Assembly: GCA_038135065.1 (NCBI GenBank)
Contig: JAYPWI010000018.1
Coordinates: forward strand, 11,456-75,455
Source of the DNA: JAYPWI01 sp038135065
GTDB taxonomy: Bacteria; Actinomycetota; Acidimicrobiia; Acidimicrobiales; Poriferisodalaceae
Direction: 5' to 3'
DNA: 64,000 bases
Positions within the stretch are counted from its first letter, which is position 1. Each line of letters opens with the position of its first letter. Below are positions 8,879 through 17,625 of this stretch, piece by piece. Position numbers and translations under genes: made by a program. Below the pieces are notes generated by a model, which was not told where the DNA came from, made no database searches, and saw nothing but the letters and a program-made list of their open reading frames with translations.

Positions 8879-10476
8879 ATCTCCTCCGGCGCAGCGACCC
8901 CGAGCAGATCCAGACCGATCGCGAATCCGAGGCGGGCCGCCTCGACCAACCACAGACGAGCCTGCTGCAGTGCAGGCGGTACATCGGAACGCAGCACAGG
9001 GCAGTCGTGATAGAAGCCGTGGAAGGCAGCCGCCAGATCTCGGACCCAGGTCGAGACCTTGTGGGGGGCCCGCTCCCGGACCGCCAGTTCGAGACACTCG
9101 GGCAGGGTCGAGAGGACTCGGAGCACTTCGAGTTCCCGCTCGGTGGCCAATGCGCTGAGGTCCGCGTCGTCGAGCTCGCAGCGTTCGATCCCTCGCGTTG
9201 CCGCCTCCCGCCCGATGCTGTGGATGCGGGCGTGGGCGTATTGCACGTAGAAGACCGGGTTCTCGTTGGCCCGGGAGGACAACAGATCGATGTCGATCGT
9301 CTGTCGGGTGTCGATCGACTGCAGCAGGTAGGCGAATCGGGCGACGTCAGGGCCCACTGCGTCGATGAGGTCTCCCACCTCGATCATGGTTCCTGCCCGC
9401 TTGGAGATCTTCACCTCGGCCCCGTCGCGCACGAGGGTGACGTTCTGTCCGATGATCACCTCGTATGCCTCGGGCGGGTGCCCCAACATCTGCATGGCGG
9501 CCCGCATCCGACCGACGTAGCCGTGATGGTCGGCCCCGAGGATGTCGATCACCAGATCGCCACGAGTGAATTTGTCGTCGTGATACGCGATGTCAGGCAC
9601 GAAGTAGGTGGGCTCGCCGTCTCCCTTGATCAGCACCCGGTCCTGGTCGTCGCCGAAATCGGTGGTCCGTAGCCAGGTCGCCCCGTCTCGTTCCTCCACG
9701 TACCCTCCGGCCCGGAGCCGTCCCACGACCCGTTCCATCGCCCCGCTGTCGACCAAGGCCTTCTCACTGGCCCAGCGGTCGAAGCTGACGTTCATGGAAC
9801 CGAGGGCCGTCTCGACATCATGCAAGGACCGTTCCAGTCCCCACTGCACCGGTTCCGCCCCATCAGGCATCTCGGCCGCCCACTGGGCGATGTAGGCCCC
9901 CACGTAGCCGTTCTCGGGGGGCGGCTCACCGTTGCGGGCCGCAGTCAAAGACGCCCCGAACAGGGTGGTCTGCACCCCTCGATCGTTCACGTAATACTCG
10001 CGCTGCACCCCGTAGCCACAGCGGGCGAAGATGCGGGCCAGGGTGTCGCCGAAAGCGCCCCAGCGTCCCCCACCAGCATGGAGTGGACCTGTCGGGTTGG
10101 CCGACACGTACTCGAGGTTGACAACCGAACCCTCGCCGACGGCGAGTCGGCCGTAGTCCTCACCCCGAACTGCCACGTCCCGTAGGACATCGTGGAGCCA
10201 GGTCGGCGCAAGACGGAAGTTCACGAAACCCGGGCCTGCGAGTTCCACTGCGATGACGTGGTCTGGCAGATCCGCCGACAGACGTTCGACAAGGTCCTGG
10301 GCCAACTCCCGCGGTGGGCGTCCGGCCGCCTTCGCACTGGCCAAAGCGATGTTGGAGGACCAATCGCCGTGCTCCCGACGGGCGGGGCGCTCGAGGTGGA
10401 CAGTCTCGGGCCGAGTCTCGATTCCCAACGATGCGAGGCACTCTGCCAGCGCCGATGTGAGCTGATCTCGGATCAC
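8875..10476 (-). CDS. argS: Arginyl-tRNA synthetase
   Basis: A class I synthetase that charges tRNA-Arg. The 533-residue protein has the N-terminal additional domain, the HIGH-type signature in SANPTGPLHAGGGR, a KMSKS-like KISKRAGT, and the C-terminal DALR anticodon domain ending AAPEEM. The start is GTG at 10474-10476, with GGAGAG seven bases upstream, which decides against the longer ATG frame. It heads the lysA-hom-thrC-rho series, as Rv1292 does in M. tuberculosis. A tRNA-Arg gene lies divergently just upstream. Confidence 0.95.
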   Translation of the reverse strand: MIRDQLTSALAECLASLGIETRPETVHLERPARREHGDWSSNIALASAKAAGRPPRELAQDLVERLSADLPDHVIAVELAGPGFVNFRLAPTWLHDVLRDVAVRGEDYGRLAVGEGSVVNLEYVSANPTGPLHAGGGRWGAFGDTLARIFARCGYGVQREYYVNDRGVQTTLFGASLTAARNGEPPPENGYVGAYIAQWAAEMPDGAEPVQWGLERSLHDVETALGSMNVSFDRWASEKALVDSGAMERVVGRLRAGGYVEERDGATWLRTTDFGDDQDRVLIKGDGEPTYFVPDIAYHDDKFTRGDLVIDILGADHHGYVGRMRAAMQMLGHPPEAYEVIIGQNVTLVRDGAEVKISKRAGTMIEVGDLIDAVGPDVARFAYLLQSIDTRQTIDIDLLSSRANENPVFYVQYAHARIHSIGREAATRGIERCELDDADLSALATERELEVLRVLSTLPECLELAVRERAPHKVSTWVRDLAAAFHGFYHDCPVLRSDVPPALQQARLWLVEAARLGFAIGLDLLGVAAPEEM

Positions 10477-10598
10477 GATCCGTCTCTCCGTGAACTGTTG
10501 ATGCGGCCCGATGGCCCGAACCGACGATGGTACCGGTGGCCCCGGCCCACACCCCCGACCGTTGTCGTGGGCGTAGCCCATCGCAGTCTGATCCGTCA

Positions 10599-10628
10599 TT
10601 GGGTCGGGCGGCCCAGGAGCGCTACATT
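10599..10628 (+). promoter_or_regulatory. Candidate promoter for tRNA-Arg
   Basis: TTGGGT (10599-10604) and TACATT (10623-10628) are separated by 18 nt, and the -10 element ends 29 nt before the mature tRNA. The arrangement fits a vegetative promoter with a short tRNA leader. It is based on hexamer similarity only. Confidence 0.4.
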
Positions 10629-10657
10629 GCTCATTCCCGGGCCTCGGCCCAGGGCCA

Positions 10658-10729
10658 GCCCTCGTAGCTCAGGGGATAGAGCAGTGGCCTCCGGAGCCAT
10701 GTGCGCAGGTTCGAATCCTGCCGAGGGCG
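10658..10729 (+). tRNA. tRNA-Arg (anticodon CCG)
   Basis: A 72-nt cloverleaf can be drawn by hand. The acceptor stem pairs GCCCTCG with CGAGGGC; the D stem is GCTC/GAGC; the anticodon stem is GTGGC/GCCAT with loop CTCCGGA, giving anticodon CCG (codon CGG). The T arm is GCAGG-TTCGAAT-CCTGC. The discriminator base is G and CCA is not encoded. It is adjacent to argS, the enzyme that charges it, on the other strand. Confidence 0.96.
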
Positions 10730-10748
10730 CAGTACCCCCCGCTGGCGT

Positions 10749-11165
10749 TCATCCTGCAGCGCGCCAGCCGGTGAGTTCGGTCCGCTCGATCACGATGGCG
10801 GGACCGACCGGCCGTCGTTCGGCGTACTGGGGGTACCGCTTGGCCAGCAACTCCACGGCATGCTCCCACTCCGGCCCCGAGACGTGCACTCGCGCTCGAC
10901 CGCGCACCCGGACCCACCACAGGGATTCCCAGTCCTCATCGTCGTAATGCTCGACGAGCAGGGTCACCTCGGGGAACTGGCGCACGTTGTCGAGACGCTT
11001 CAGCTCGGTGGTGCTCTTGGGCTTGTGATCGACCGCAGTTACCACCACATCGCCGTCGAAGGCGAAGGTGATGGGTACGAGATCGACCCGCCCGTCGGAA
11101 CGGATGGTGGCCAGGGTGGCGACCCGACCATGTTCGAGCAACTCGAGGAGCTCGGTCTCAGTCAT
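10749..11165 (-). CDS. PPOX-class flavin/F420-binding oxidoreductase, Rv0121-like
   Basis: The 138-residue protein has the split beta-barrel pattern of the pyridoxamine-phosphate-oxidase-like superfamily: LEHGRVATLATIRSDGRVDLVPITFAFDG at the start, VTAVDHKPKST, then NVRQFPEVTLLVEHYDDEDWESLWWVRVRGRA. This resembles the Rv0121 group thought to use F420 or flavin. It is a single-domain protein with no signal. It is convergent with the tRNA and divergent from the F420-hydrogenase-beta-like gene at 11337, which supports an F420 link but does not prove it. The substrate is unknown. Confidence 0.8.
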   Translation of the reverse strand: MTETELLELLEHGRVATLATIRSDGRVDLVPITFAFDGDVVVTAVDHKPKSTTELKRLDNVRQFPEVTLLVEHYDDEDWESLWWVRVRGRARVHVSGPEWEHAVELLAKRYPQYAERRPVGPAIVIERTELTGWRAAG

Positions 11166-11336
11166 GTGTCCTCAACGCAACAGGGGCCTCCCGCCCCGTG
11201 GGGCTCCGGCGGAAGACGGCAACGAGCCGCCAACACTAGCCCTATGGGCTGCCGACCCCAACCGGGCCCCGCAAACCCGGGGGGCTCTGTCAGAACGGGT
11301 TCCGCGCGATGCCCTCGGGTGCGTAGTCTCTCCTGC

Positions 11337-12506
11337 ATGGCCGTCACCGACACCCCCAGCCCGGCTCCAGCCAAGGAGCGGTGGACCTTCCAGTGGAAGG
11401 AACTGCACGAGGAGGTCATCACCTCGGGGCTCTGCACCGGCTGCGCAGGATGCGTCATCAGCTGCCCTCACGACGTGATCGGCTACGACCACGTCCAGGG
11501 CGGGTTCAAGCCATTCCACATCGAAGACGAGCTGGGACCCGACGACTGCGGGCACGGTCAGAAGGGCTGCACAAGTTGCACCCGGGCTTGTCCCCGCTTC
11601 CGGACATGGGAGGACGAAGCCGACAACTTCCTCTTCGATCGGACCCGGAGCGTCGACGAGCCGTCGGGGGTGTACAAGGACATCATCCTCACGAGAGCCT
11701 CCGATGACTTCGTCCACCAGACCGGCCAGGACGGCGGGCTGGTGTCGGCCATCCTCATCTGGGCACTCGACCACGGCTACATCGATGCTGCCCTCACCTC
11801 CTACGTGGGCGAGGGCGAAGGAAACCAGTGGACGGCGTCACCGGGAGTTGCCTACAACCGGGAGGACGTACTGCGTGGAGCCGGAAGCCGCTACACCTAT
11901 TCGGCGAACACGCTGGCCTACAACGAGGCGATCGAGTCCGGCGCCAAGAACATTGCCCTGGTCGGGATGAGCTGTCAGAGCTCGATCGTCCCGGTAGCCA
12001 AGTCCCGCAAGATCGGCAAGGTGGGGAACCGCTTCGCCCTCAACATCGGCCTGCTGTGCTCGAAGTCCTTCGACGAGGCCATCTTCGAGGAATTGTTCGA
12101 GCAGAAGTACGGCCTGGATCGAGAGCGGATCCGAAAGACCAACATCAAGGGCGTCTTCCAGATCTGGACCCACGACGACGAGTACTACGAGATCAACCTC
12201 AAGGAATGCCACGCCTGGACGCGCGAAGGCTGCAACCACTGTCCCGACTTCGCGGCCGAACATGCCGACATCTCGACCGGGGGAATCGGGAAGTACAGCG
12301 ACTGGACCCTCACCATCATCCGGACGCCCATCGGCCGGGAGATCATCATGAAGATGCTGGAGGACGGTTCGCTGATCGGTCGGCCCGGTGACGACGATCC
12401 GGGAGCAATCGCCCTGATGCACCGCTTGAGCGAGCGGTCCAGGGCCCGCTGGCCGGGCTTTGCCTGGGAGAAGCCAGCCCTGTTGCCCAACCCGACACGC
12501 GCCTGA
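11337..12506 (+). CDS. Coenzyme F420 hydrogenase/dehydrogenase beta-subunit family protein
   Basis: FrhB-like proteins carry [4Fe-4S] clusters and FAD and exchange electrons with F420 or ferredoxin. The 389-residue protein has a ferredoxin-like site GLCTGCAGCVISCP at residues 31-44 and a second Cys group GCTSCTRACP at 77-86. GQDGGLVSAIL and GAGSRYTYS are typical of the FrhB N-terminal domain, and the C-terminal domain has GCNHCPDFAAEHADIS. The ATG at 11337 is chosen because conserved sequence begins soon after; the frame extends upstream through the tRNA and cannot be coding there. No hydrogenase alpha or gamma genes are nearby, so the partner is unknown. Confidence 0.88.
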   Translation: MAVTDTPSPAPAKERWTFQWKELHEEVITSGLCTGCAGCVISCPHDVIGYDHVQGGFKPFHIEDELGPDDCGHGQKGCTSCTRACPRFRTWEDEADNFLFDRTRSVDEPSGVYKDIILTRASDDFVHQTGQDGGLVSAILIWALDHGYIDAALTSYVGEGEGNQWTASPGVAYNREDVLRGAGSRYTYSANTLAYNEAIESGAKNIALVGMSCQSSIVPVAKSRKIGKVGNRFALNIGLLCSKSFDEAIFEELFEQKYGLDRERIRKTNIKGVFQIWTHDDEYYEINLKECHAWTREGCNHCPDFAAEHADISTGGIGKYSDWTLTIIRTPIGREIIMKMLEDGSLIGRPGDDDPGAIALMHRLSERSRARWPGFAWEKPALLPNPTRA

Positions 12507-12520
12507 GCCCGGCCTCGGTA

Positions 12521-13087
12521 TCAGAGGCAGGTGTTGATCAGGTCCACCAGGTTGGGCTGCACGTCGGCAGACGCAAGAAAATCGGCGAGACGGTCCTCGG
12601 GAATGACGTCTTGGGCGCGTCCGGTGGAACAACGGCAGAGGTCGGTCAGTCGATCCGAGCCTTTCGTACAGGCCTCTACGTAGGTCGCGATGGACGCCTC
12701 GCTCCAACCAACCGGCGGAGCAGCATCACGACACTCGACCAACGAACCAGCGATCTCCGGGGCGAACTCGTTGCGACCACTCAGCCGATCCTCGAAGATC
12801 ACCATCTCCGTTTGGTCGAAATCGCGTTCCAGCCGGTCGCCAGCGCAGTGGCAGGGGCCGACCAGACCCTGCTCGATGATGCACCCATCGAGAAAGGCCA
12901 CCAACGGCTCGACGGGCAGCCGGAACTGGGGTGCCTCGCTGGTCGTCGTCGGCGGCACCAGGGTGGCGGGATTGCCTGTGACGGTCTCATCCCCTTCCTC
13001 GCTGGCATCAGGGACCTGTGATCCGGACCCCGAGCAGGCGGACACGACTGCAACGACGGCGACGACCCACCGAAGACGCTTTCTCAC
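12521..13087 (-). CDS. Putative lipoprotein, unknown function
   Basis: The 188-residue protein starts MRKRLRWVVAVVAVVSAC, a signal peptide with a lipobox-like cysteine at residue 18, followed by a Ser/Thr/Pro-rich linker. The mature part has two similar Cys-containing segments (GCIIEQGLVGPCHC.. and ACTKGSDRLTDLCRC), suggesting an internal duplication stabilised by disulfides. It is therefore probably an extracytoplasmic membrane-anchored protein. It is convergent with the FrhB-like gene and upstream of udgB on the same strand direction, without obvious shared function. Confidence 0.75.
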   Translation of the reverse strand: MRKRLRWVVAVVAVVSACSGSGSQVPDASEEGDETVTGNPATLVPPTTTSEAPQFRLPVEPLVAFLDGCIIEQGLVGPCHCAGDRLERDFDQTEMVIFEDRLSGRNEFAPEIAGSLVECRDAAPPVGWSEASIATYVEACTKGSDRLTDLCRCSTGRAQDVIPEDRLADFLASADVQPNLVDLINTCL

Positions 13088-13123
13088 CTCAGTGACCCTA
13101 GGCCGATCCTGCTCGGGTGCTCT

Positions 13124-13792
13124 TCACCCCAGGCCTGCCAGGTCCTTGGCCGAGAGGAACACCTCGTCGAGCATCGCTGGTGTGAGCCGGCCGGTGAAGG
13201 TGTTCTGCTGGCTCGGATGGTACGAGCAGACGATCGAGCGCTCCGCTGGCGCTTCCACCACCACGCCGTGACCGAATGCTGGCCGCGGGCGAATCCCGAG
13301 CACCGAACACGCCACCTGATACCCGAATTGTCCGAGGGCCACCACCACGGTCATCTCGCCCAGCAGGGCCAGCTCCCGCTCGAGATAGGGACGGCAGGCA
13401 TCCCGTTCCTGCGGCGTCGGTTTGTTCGCCGGCGGGGCGCACCGCACGGCTGCCGTGACGTATACCCCACGCAGTTGGAGACCGTCATCGACCGCCAGCG
13501 CCTCGGCCTGGTTGGCCAGGCCGACACGAAACAGGGAACCGAACAGGAAATCGCCTGACCGGTCCCCGGTGAAGACCCGCCCGGTGCGGTTGGCGCCATG
13601 TGCGGCCGGGGCAAGTCCGACGATCAGGATCGACGCGTTGGGGTCACCGAATCCGGGAACCGCCCTGCCCCAGTACTCCTGGTCTCGGTAGGCCGCTCGA
13701 CGCTCGACGGCTACCTGCTCGCGCCAGGCCACGAGCCGCGGGCATGCTCGACATGCGATCACCTCTGCGGCCAGATCCTGCAGTGAGTCCAC
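13124..13792 (-). CDS. udgB: Uracil-DNA glycosylase, family 5 (UdgB type)
   Basis: It removes uracil and other deaminated bases from DNA. The 222-residue protein has four cysteines for a [4Fe-4S] cluster: C14 and C17 in CRACPRL, C118 and C133. It also has the family motif GLAPAAHGANRTG and the second motif HPSQQNT. The first motif has Ala where most glycosylases have a catalytic Asp or Asn, which is the family 5 signature. GTG at 13790-13792 is chosen because conserved sequence starts at once; the frame upstream overlaps the divergent promoter region. Confidence 0.9.
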   Translation of the reverse strand: MDSLQDLAAEVIACRACPRLVAWREQVAVERRAAYRDQEYWGRAVPGFGDPNASILIVGLAPAAHGANRTGRVFTGDRSGDFLFGSLFRVGLANQAEALAVDDGLQLRGVYVTAAVRCAPPANKPTPQERDACRPYLERELALLGEMTVVVALGQFGYQVACSVLGIRPRPAFGHGVVVEAPAERSIVCSYHPSQQNTFTGRLTPAMLDEVFLSAKDLAGLG

Positions 13793-13866
13793 GTCCCAAC
13801 TGTAGGAACTCCGACCCCTCGGCGGTCGGCTTCGCCTGGGTGCCCCAGTGCAGCTACCGTCACGGC

Positions 13867-14508
13867 GTGGCCCGCACCGACGCCCCGACCCTCGTTCTCC
13901 TCGTCCGGCATGGACGCACACCGACCACGGGCGTCGAACTGTACGGCCGTCGACCCGGGGTGCACTTGGCAGAGCAGGGCATGGCCCAGGCAGACGCAGT
14001 CGCAGGTCGCATCGCCGGCCTCGGAGCCGGGCGGGTCAGCGCGGTCTATGCGAGCCCACTCGAGCGGACCCGAGAGACGGCCGCCCCCATCGCCCGTGCG
14101 GTAGGCAAGAGAGTTCGACGAGATGCCGGTCTGCTGGAGCTCGACGTCGGTGACTGGACAGGGCGCAAACTGCGCGACCTTCGCAAGCTCAAGTCGTGGA
14201 CAACCGTGCAGCGGTATCCCAGCGGCTTCCGATTCCCCGGCGGTGAGTCGTTCCTCGAGATGCAGACGCGCATCGCAAGTACCGTCGACCGGCTGGCCAC
14301 GCGCCATCGAGGGGAGACCATCGTTGCCGTGTCACATGCCGACCCCATCAGGGCCTTGGTGGCCCACGCAATGGGAACCCACCTCGACCTCTTCCAACGG
14401 ATCGTGGTCTCCCCGTGTTCGGTGACCGCCATCCTCTACACCGTCGGCGGGCCGGTGGTGTTGGCGGTCAACAGCACCTCGGACCTCGCCGAACTGGCCC
14501 CGGCGTAA
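13867..14508 (+). CDS. Histidine phosphatase, MSMEG_4193 type
   Basis: The 213-residue protein has the histidine phosphatase RHG motif at residues 14-16 (LLVRHGRTPT) and the second active-site histidine in AVSHADPIRAL. It starts at GTG 13867; no better start is in frame close by. It is first in a three-gene operon with DUF3090 and SCO1664-like genes. This order is conserved in actinobacteria (Rv2135c-Rv2134c-Rv2133c in M. tuberculosis, near mshC). The substrate is unknown. Phosphatase fold is certain; exact activity is not. Confidence 0.88.
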   Translation: MARTDAPTLVLLVRHGRTPTTGVELYGRRPGVHLAEQGMAQADAVAGRIAGLGAGRVSAVYASPLERTRETAAPIARAVGKRVRRDAGLLELDVGDWTGRKLRDLRKLKSWTTVQRYPSGFRFPGGESFLEMQTRIASTVDRLATRHRGETIVAVSHADPIRALVAHAMGTHLDLFQRIVVSPCSVTAILYTVGGPVVLAVNSTSDLAELAPA

Positions 14509-14527
14509 CCTCCAGACAAGGCACCTG

Positions 14528-14983
14528 ATGAGCGACAGCTTCGAACTCCGCAATCCCGACAACTTCGTCGCCGGCACGGTCGGCGAGCCGGGGGCGCGCA
14601 TTTTCTTCCTCCAAGCCCGCGAGGAGAACCTCACCCTCACCCTCAAGTGCGAGAAGGGGCAGGTGCAGGCCCTGGCCAGCTTCCTGGCCGACGTGCTCGA
14701 AGATCGGGACCTACAGCCGCCTCCGACCCGAGTGGCCGACATGACCGAGCCGGCCATCGCTGCTTGGACGATCGGTGGCATTGCGATCGGCATCGAACCC
14801 GACAGCGATTCGGTCGTCGTCGTTATCCAGGAACTCGTCGACAACGAAGGTGACGAGCCAGCCGAAGCACGGATTCACCTCGACCCCGGTCAGGCCCGCG
14901 GGTTCATCGATCACGCCCTGTTTCTGATCGAGTACGGGCGCGACTTCGGTCGCCAGAACGGCCACCGCCCCCACCACGACTGA
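14528..14983 (+). CDS. DUF3090 family protein
   Basis: The 151-residue protein starts MSDSFELRNPDNFVAGTVGE and has FFLQAREENLTLTLKCEKGQ, the typical DUF3090 start. It has no membrane segment and no catalytic motif I recognise, and ends in a His-rich tail. It sits 19 bp after the phosphatase and 13 bp before the SCO1664-like gene, so the three are almost surely co-transcribed. The family is restricted to actinobacteria as far as I know and its function is unknown. Confidence 0.9.
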   Translation: MSDSFELRNPDNFVAGTVGEPGARIFFLQAREENLTLTLKCEKGQVQALASFLADVLEDRDLQPPPTRVADMTEPAIAAWTIGGIAIGIEPDSDSVVVVIQELVDNEGDEPAEARIHLDPGQARGFIDHALFLIEYGRDFGRQNGHRPHHD

Positions 14984-14996
14984 GATCGAGGGGCGA

Positions 14997-15737
14997 ATGA
15001 GCGAAGGTGACGGCCCGCAAGCCGACGACGGCCATCGAGTCGACCTGGACACGGCTCGGCGCATCCTCGAGGAGGGCGAGCTCGAATTAGCCGCCCGCAT
15101 GCCCTACAGCTCGAATGCAACCTTTCTGGTCACCGTCACCACGCCCGACATCACGGCGGCGGCCATCTACAAGCCGGTGCGCGGGGAGCGACCCCTGTGG
15201 GACTTCCCGGCTGGCCTCCACCGGCGGGAAATCGCTGCCTTCGAGCTGAGCAACCAGCTGGGCTGGGACATCGTGCCCCCGACGGTCGCCCGAGACGGAC
15301 CACACGGCATCGGATCGGTGCAGCTGTTCATCGACAGCGACGAGGAACAACATCACTTCACCCTCGTAGAGGACAGCCGTTTCCACGCTGACTTGCGGCG
15401 GATCTGCCTCTTCGACGCAGTCGCTAACAACACCGACCGTAAGTCGGGACACTGCTTGCTGTCCCGCTGGGGCCGTATCTACGGGATCGACCACGGCCTG
15501 TGCTTCGCGGAGGACGACAAGCTGCGCACCGTGATCTGGGACTTCGCCGCTGAGCCCATCGAGGACCAATTGCTTGCGGACATCGAGGCCCTGATCAGTG
15601 ACGATCTCGAGCCGCTACAGCCCTGGTTACACCGCGATGAGCTCGAAGCTCTCCGAGTTCGCGCTGCGCGGCTCGTCAACGACGGGCGGTACCCCGTCGA
15701 TGATCACGGCCACCGCTGGCCATGGCCGCTCGTGTGA
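14997..15737 (+). CDS. SCO1664 family protein, kinase-like fold
   Basis: The 246-residue protein belongs to the SCO1664 group, distantly like phosphatidylinositol 3/4-kinase catalytic domains. Visible hallmarks are AAIYKPVRGE with an ATP-type lysine near residue 60, the segment DAVANNTDRKSGHCLL resembling a kinase catalytic loop, and YGIDHGLCF resembling a metal-binding DHG/DFG motif. It is last in the phosphatase-DUF3090-SCO1664 operon. A kinase working against the phosphatase gene is a reasonable inference, but no activity is established. Confidence 0.87.
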   Translation: MSEGDGPQADDGHRVDLDTARRILEEGELELAARMPYSSNATFLVTVTTPDITAAAIYKPVRGERPLWDFPAGLHRREIAAFELSNQLGWDIVPPTVARDGPHGIGSVQLFIDSDEEQHHFTLVEDSRFHADLRRICLFDAVANNTDRKSGHCLLSRWGRIYGIDHGLCFAEDDKLRTVIWDFAAEPIEDQLLADIEALISDDLEPLQPWLHRDELEALRVRAARLVNDGRYPVDDHGHRWPWPLV

Positions 15738-15773
15738 GGGGACGCTCGTTCACGCCCCTGGTCGGGTGCGCTC

Positions 15774-16736
15774 TCAGCGGGCCTTGAGTGCTTCGATCAG
15801 GGCAGGCATGACCTTGTGGACGTCTCCCACAATGCCCAGATCGGCAACACCGAAGATGGGTGCCTCGCTGTCCTTGTTGATGGCGACGATGGTCTTGGAG
15901 CCCTTCATGCCCACGAGATGCTGGGTTGCACCCGAGATACCGCAGGCAATGTAGATGTCGGGCTTGACGACCTTGCCCGTCTGGCCGACCTGCTTGGCGT
16001 AGGGCACCCATCCGGCGTCGACGATGGCCCGGGAGGCTCCGGATGCAGCGCCGAGCAGATCAGCCAGCTCCTCGACCATCTCATAGGCCTCGGGCTGACC
16101 GAGCCCGCGTCCACCGGACACGACCACCCCGGCTTCACCGAGCTGGGGGCCGGAGCGTTCCTCTTCGAAGCGACCGGTCACCCGGGCAGCTCCTGCCCGG
16201 CCAACGTCGGGCACGTCCACCGCCTGGACTGCGGCAGGCCCACCACCCGACGGCTCGGCCTCGAAGGACTTCGGGCGGAACAGTGCCAGGGCCGGACCGC
16301 CGGAACGGAACGCCGTGAACACGTTCTTGGTGCCACCGAAGACCGGTTCCTCGACCACCAGGGTGTCGCCCTCGAGTTCCGCACCCACGTTGTTGGTTAC
16401 CACCGGCTGATCGAGCCGGACCGAGAGCCGGGCAGCTGTGTCGCGACCGTTGGGTGTCTGACCGAAGAACACGGCACCGGGCCCGTTCGCAGTGACAAGC
16501 GCTTCCAGAGCGGCAGCAGCGTGCACGCCGACCAGACGGTCGTCGAGGGCCCCTGTGCTGTACACGGTGGACACCCCGTGCGCGCCCAGGGCGTCGGCCA
16601 GGGATGCACCGTCACCCGCGACGAAGGCATCGACGGTGTCGGCCAGGGAGCGGGCCTTGGTTACCAACTCCAACGTCAGGGTGGAGGGACCATCGCCCTC
16701 GGCTTCGGCGAAGATCAGGATTGTTCCGAGTGCCAT
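15774..16736 (-). CDS. etfA: Electron transfer flavoprotein alpha subunit
   Basis: EtfA binds FAD and, with EtfB, passes electrons from acyl-CoA dehydrogenases to the respiratory chain. The 320-residue protein has the FAD-binding C-terminal domain with VVVSGGRGLG, VPYAKQVGQTGKVVKP and the ending IYIACGISGATQHLVG. It follows etfB by 10 bp. The acyl-CoA dehydrogenase at 54998 and other such enzymes in the genome are likely donors. Confidence 0.97.
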   Translation of the reverse strand: MALGTILIFAEAEGDGPSTLTLELVTKARSLADTVDAFVAGDGASLADALGAHGVSTVYSTGALDDRLVGVHAAAALEALVTANGPGAVFFGQTPNGRDTAARLSVRLDQPVVTNNVGAELEGDTLVVEEPVFGGTKNVFTAFRSGGPALALFRPKSFEAEPSGGGPAAVQAVDVPDVGRAGAARVTGRFEEERSGPQLGEAGVVVSGGRGLGQPEAYEMVEELADLLGAASGASRAIVDAGWVPYAKQVGQTGKVVKPDIYIACGISGATQHLVGMKGSKTIVAINKDSEAPIFGVADLGIVGDVHKVMPALIEALKAR

Positions 16737-16746
16737 GTCAGTCTCC

Positions 16747-17526
16747 TCAGATGACCTTGAGTTGGGTGAGCAGTTCGACGATTCGTTCGTGACCGTCGCC
16801 CTCGTCCTCGATGATCTCTCCGGCCTGACGCTCCTCGGCGTCGGTTACCCGGACGGTTTCCTGCCGAGCGCCAGCCCCACCGACTGCACCCGCGTCGACG
16901 CCGGTCGCAGCCAGATCGAGTTCTTCGACGGGCTTCTTCTTGGCAGCCATGATGCCCTTGAACGACGGATACCGCGGCTCGACGACACCGGCGGTCACCG
17001 ATACCAGGGCGGGGAGCGCGCACTCGACATCGTCGTAGCCCGCCTCGGTCTGGCGCTGGACCTTGACCACCCCGTCGGCAACCTCGATCTGCTTCGCGAA
17101 GGTGATGGACGGCATATCCAGCACCCCAGCGATCATCTCGGGGACCGTGCCCGTGTAGCCGTCCGACGACTCGACGCCGGCCAGCACGAGATCCGGTTCG
17201 TAACGTCCAATCGCCGAGGCGAGGATCTTGGCCGTGCCCAGAGCATCCGTTCCGGCCAGAGCATCATCGCTGACCAGGATCGCATCATCGGCGCCCATGG
17301 CGAGGGCCGTCCGAAGACCTGAGGTTTCGTTCCGGGGCGCCATCGACACCAACGACACCTGACCGCCGCCAGCCGCTTCCACGAGCTGGAGAGCCATCTC
17401 CACTCCGTAGGAATCGGACTCGTCGAGAATCAACTTGTCATCTCGCTTCAACAGGTTGGTGGCAGGATCCAACTCGCCCGGCAGCGCCGGGTCGGGGATC
17501 TGCTTGACGCAGACAACGACCTTCAT
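16747..17526 (-). CDS. etfB: Electron transfer flavoprotein beta subunit
   Basis: The 259-residue protein starts MKVVVCVKQIPDPA and has ESSDGYTGTVPEMIAGVL, the typical EtfB AMP-binding region. The C-terminal extension is charged and Ala/Gly-rich. It is upstream of etfA in the usual B-A order. EtfB forms the heterodimer that accepts electrons from acyl-CoA dehydrogenases. Confidence 0.97.
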   Translation of the reverse strand: MKVVVCVKQIPDPALPGELDPATNLLKRDDKLILDESDSYGVEMALQLVEAAGGGQVSLVSMAPRNETSGLRTALAMGADDAILVSDDALAGTDALGTAKILASAIGRYEPDLVLAGVESSDGYTGTVPEMIAGVLDMPSITFAKQIEVADGVVKVQRQTEAGYDDVECALPALVSVTAGVVEPRYPSFKGIMAAKKKPVEELDLAATGVDAGAVGGAGARQETVRVTDAEERQAGEIIEDEGDGHERIVELLTQLKVI

Positions 17527-17625
17527 GAGATCAGAGTCTGCCGAACTCGGTGCACATCGCCAACTCCGGCCAGCGGAAATAATCCGATGACGCGCGCCAG
17601 CGAGCAGTTGGGCAACACTTGAACA

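Noticed and set aside
10701..11336. Upstream extension of the FrhB-like gene
   Set aside because: It would run through the end of the tRNA-Arg and over the PPOX gene; the ATG at 11337 fits the family.
12507..12520. Terminator between the FrhB-like and lipoprotein genes
   Set aside because: Only 14 bp lie between the stops, with no clear hairpin or T-tract.
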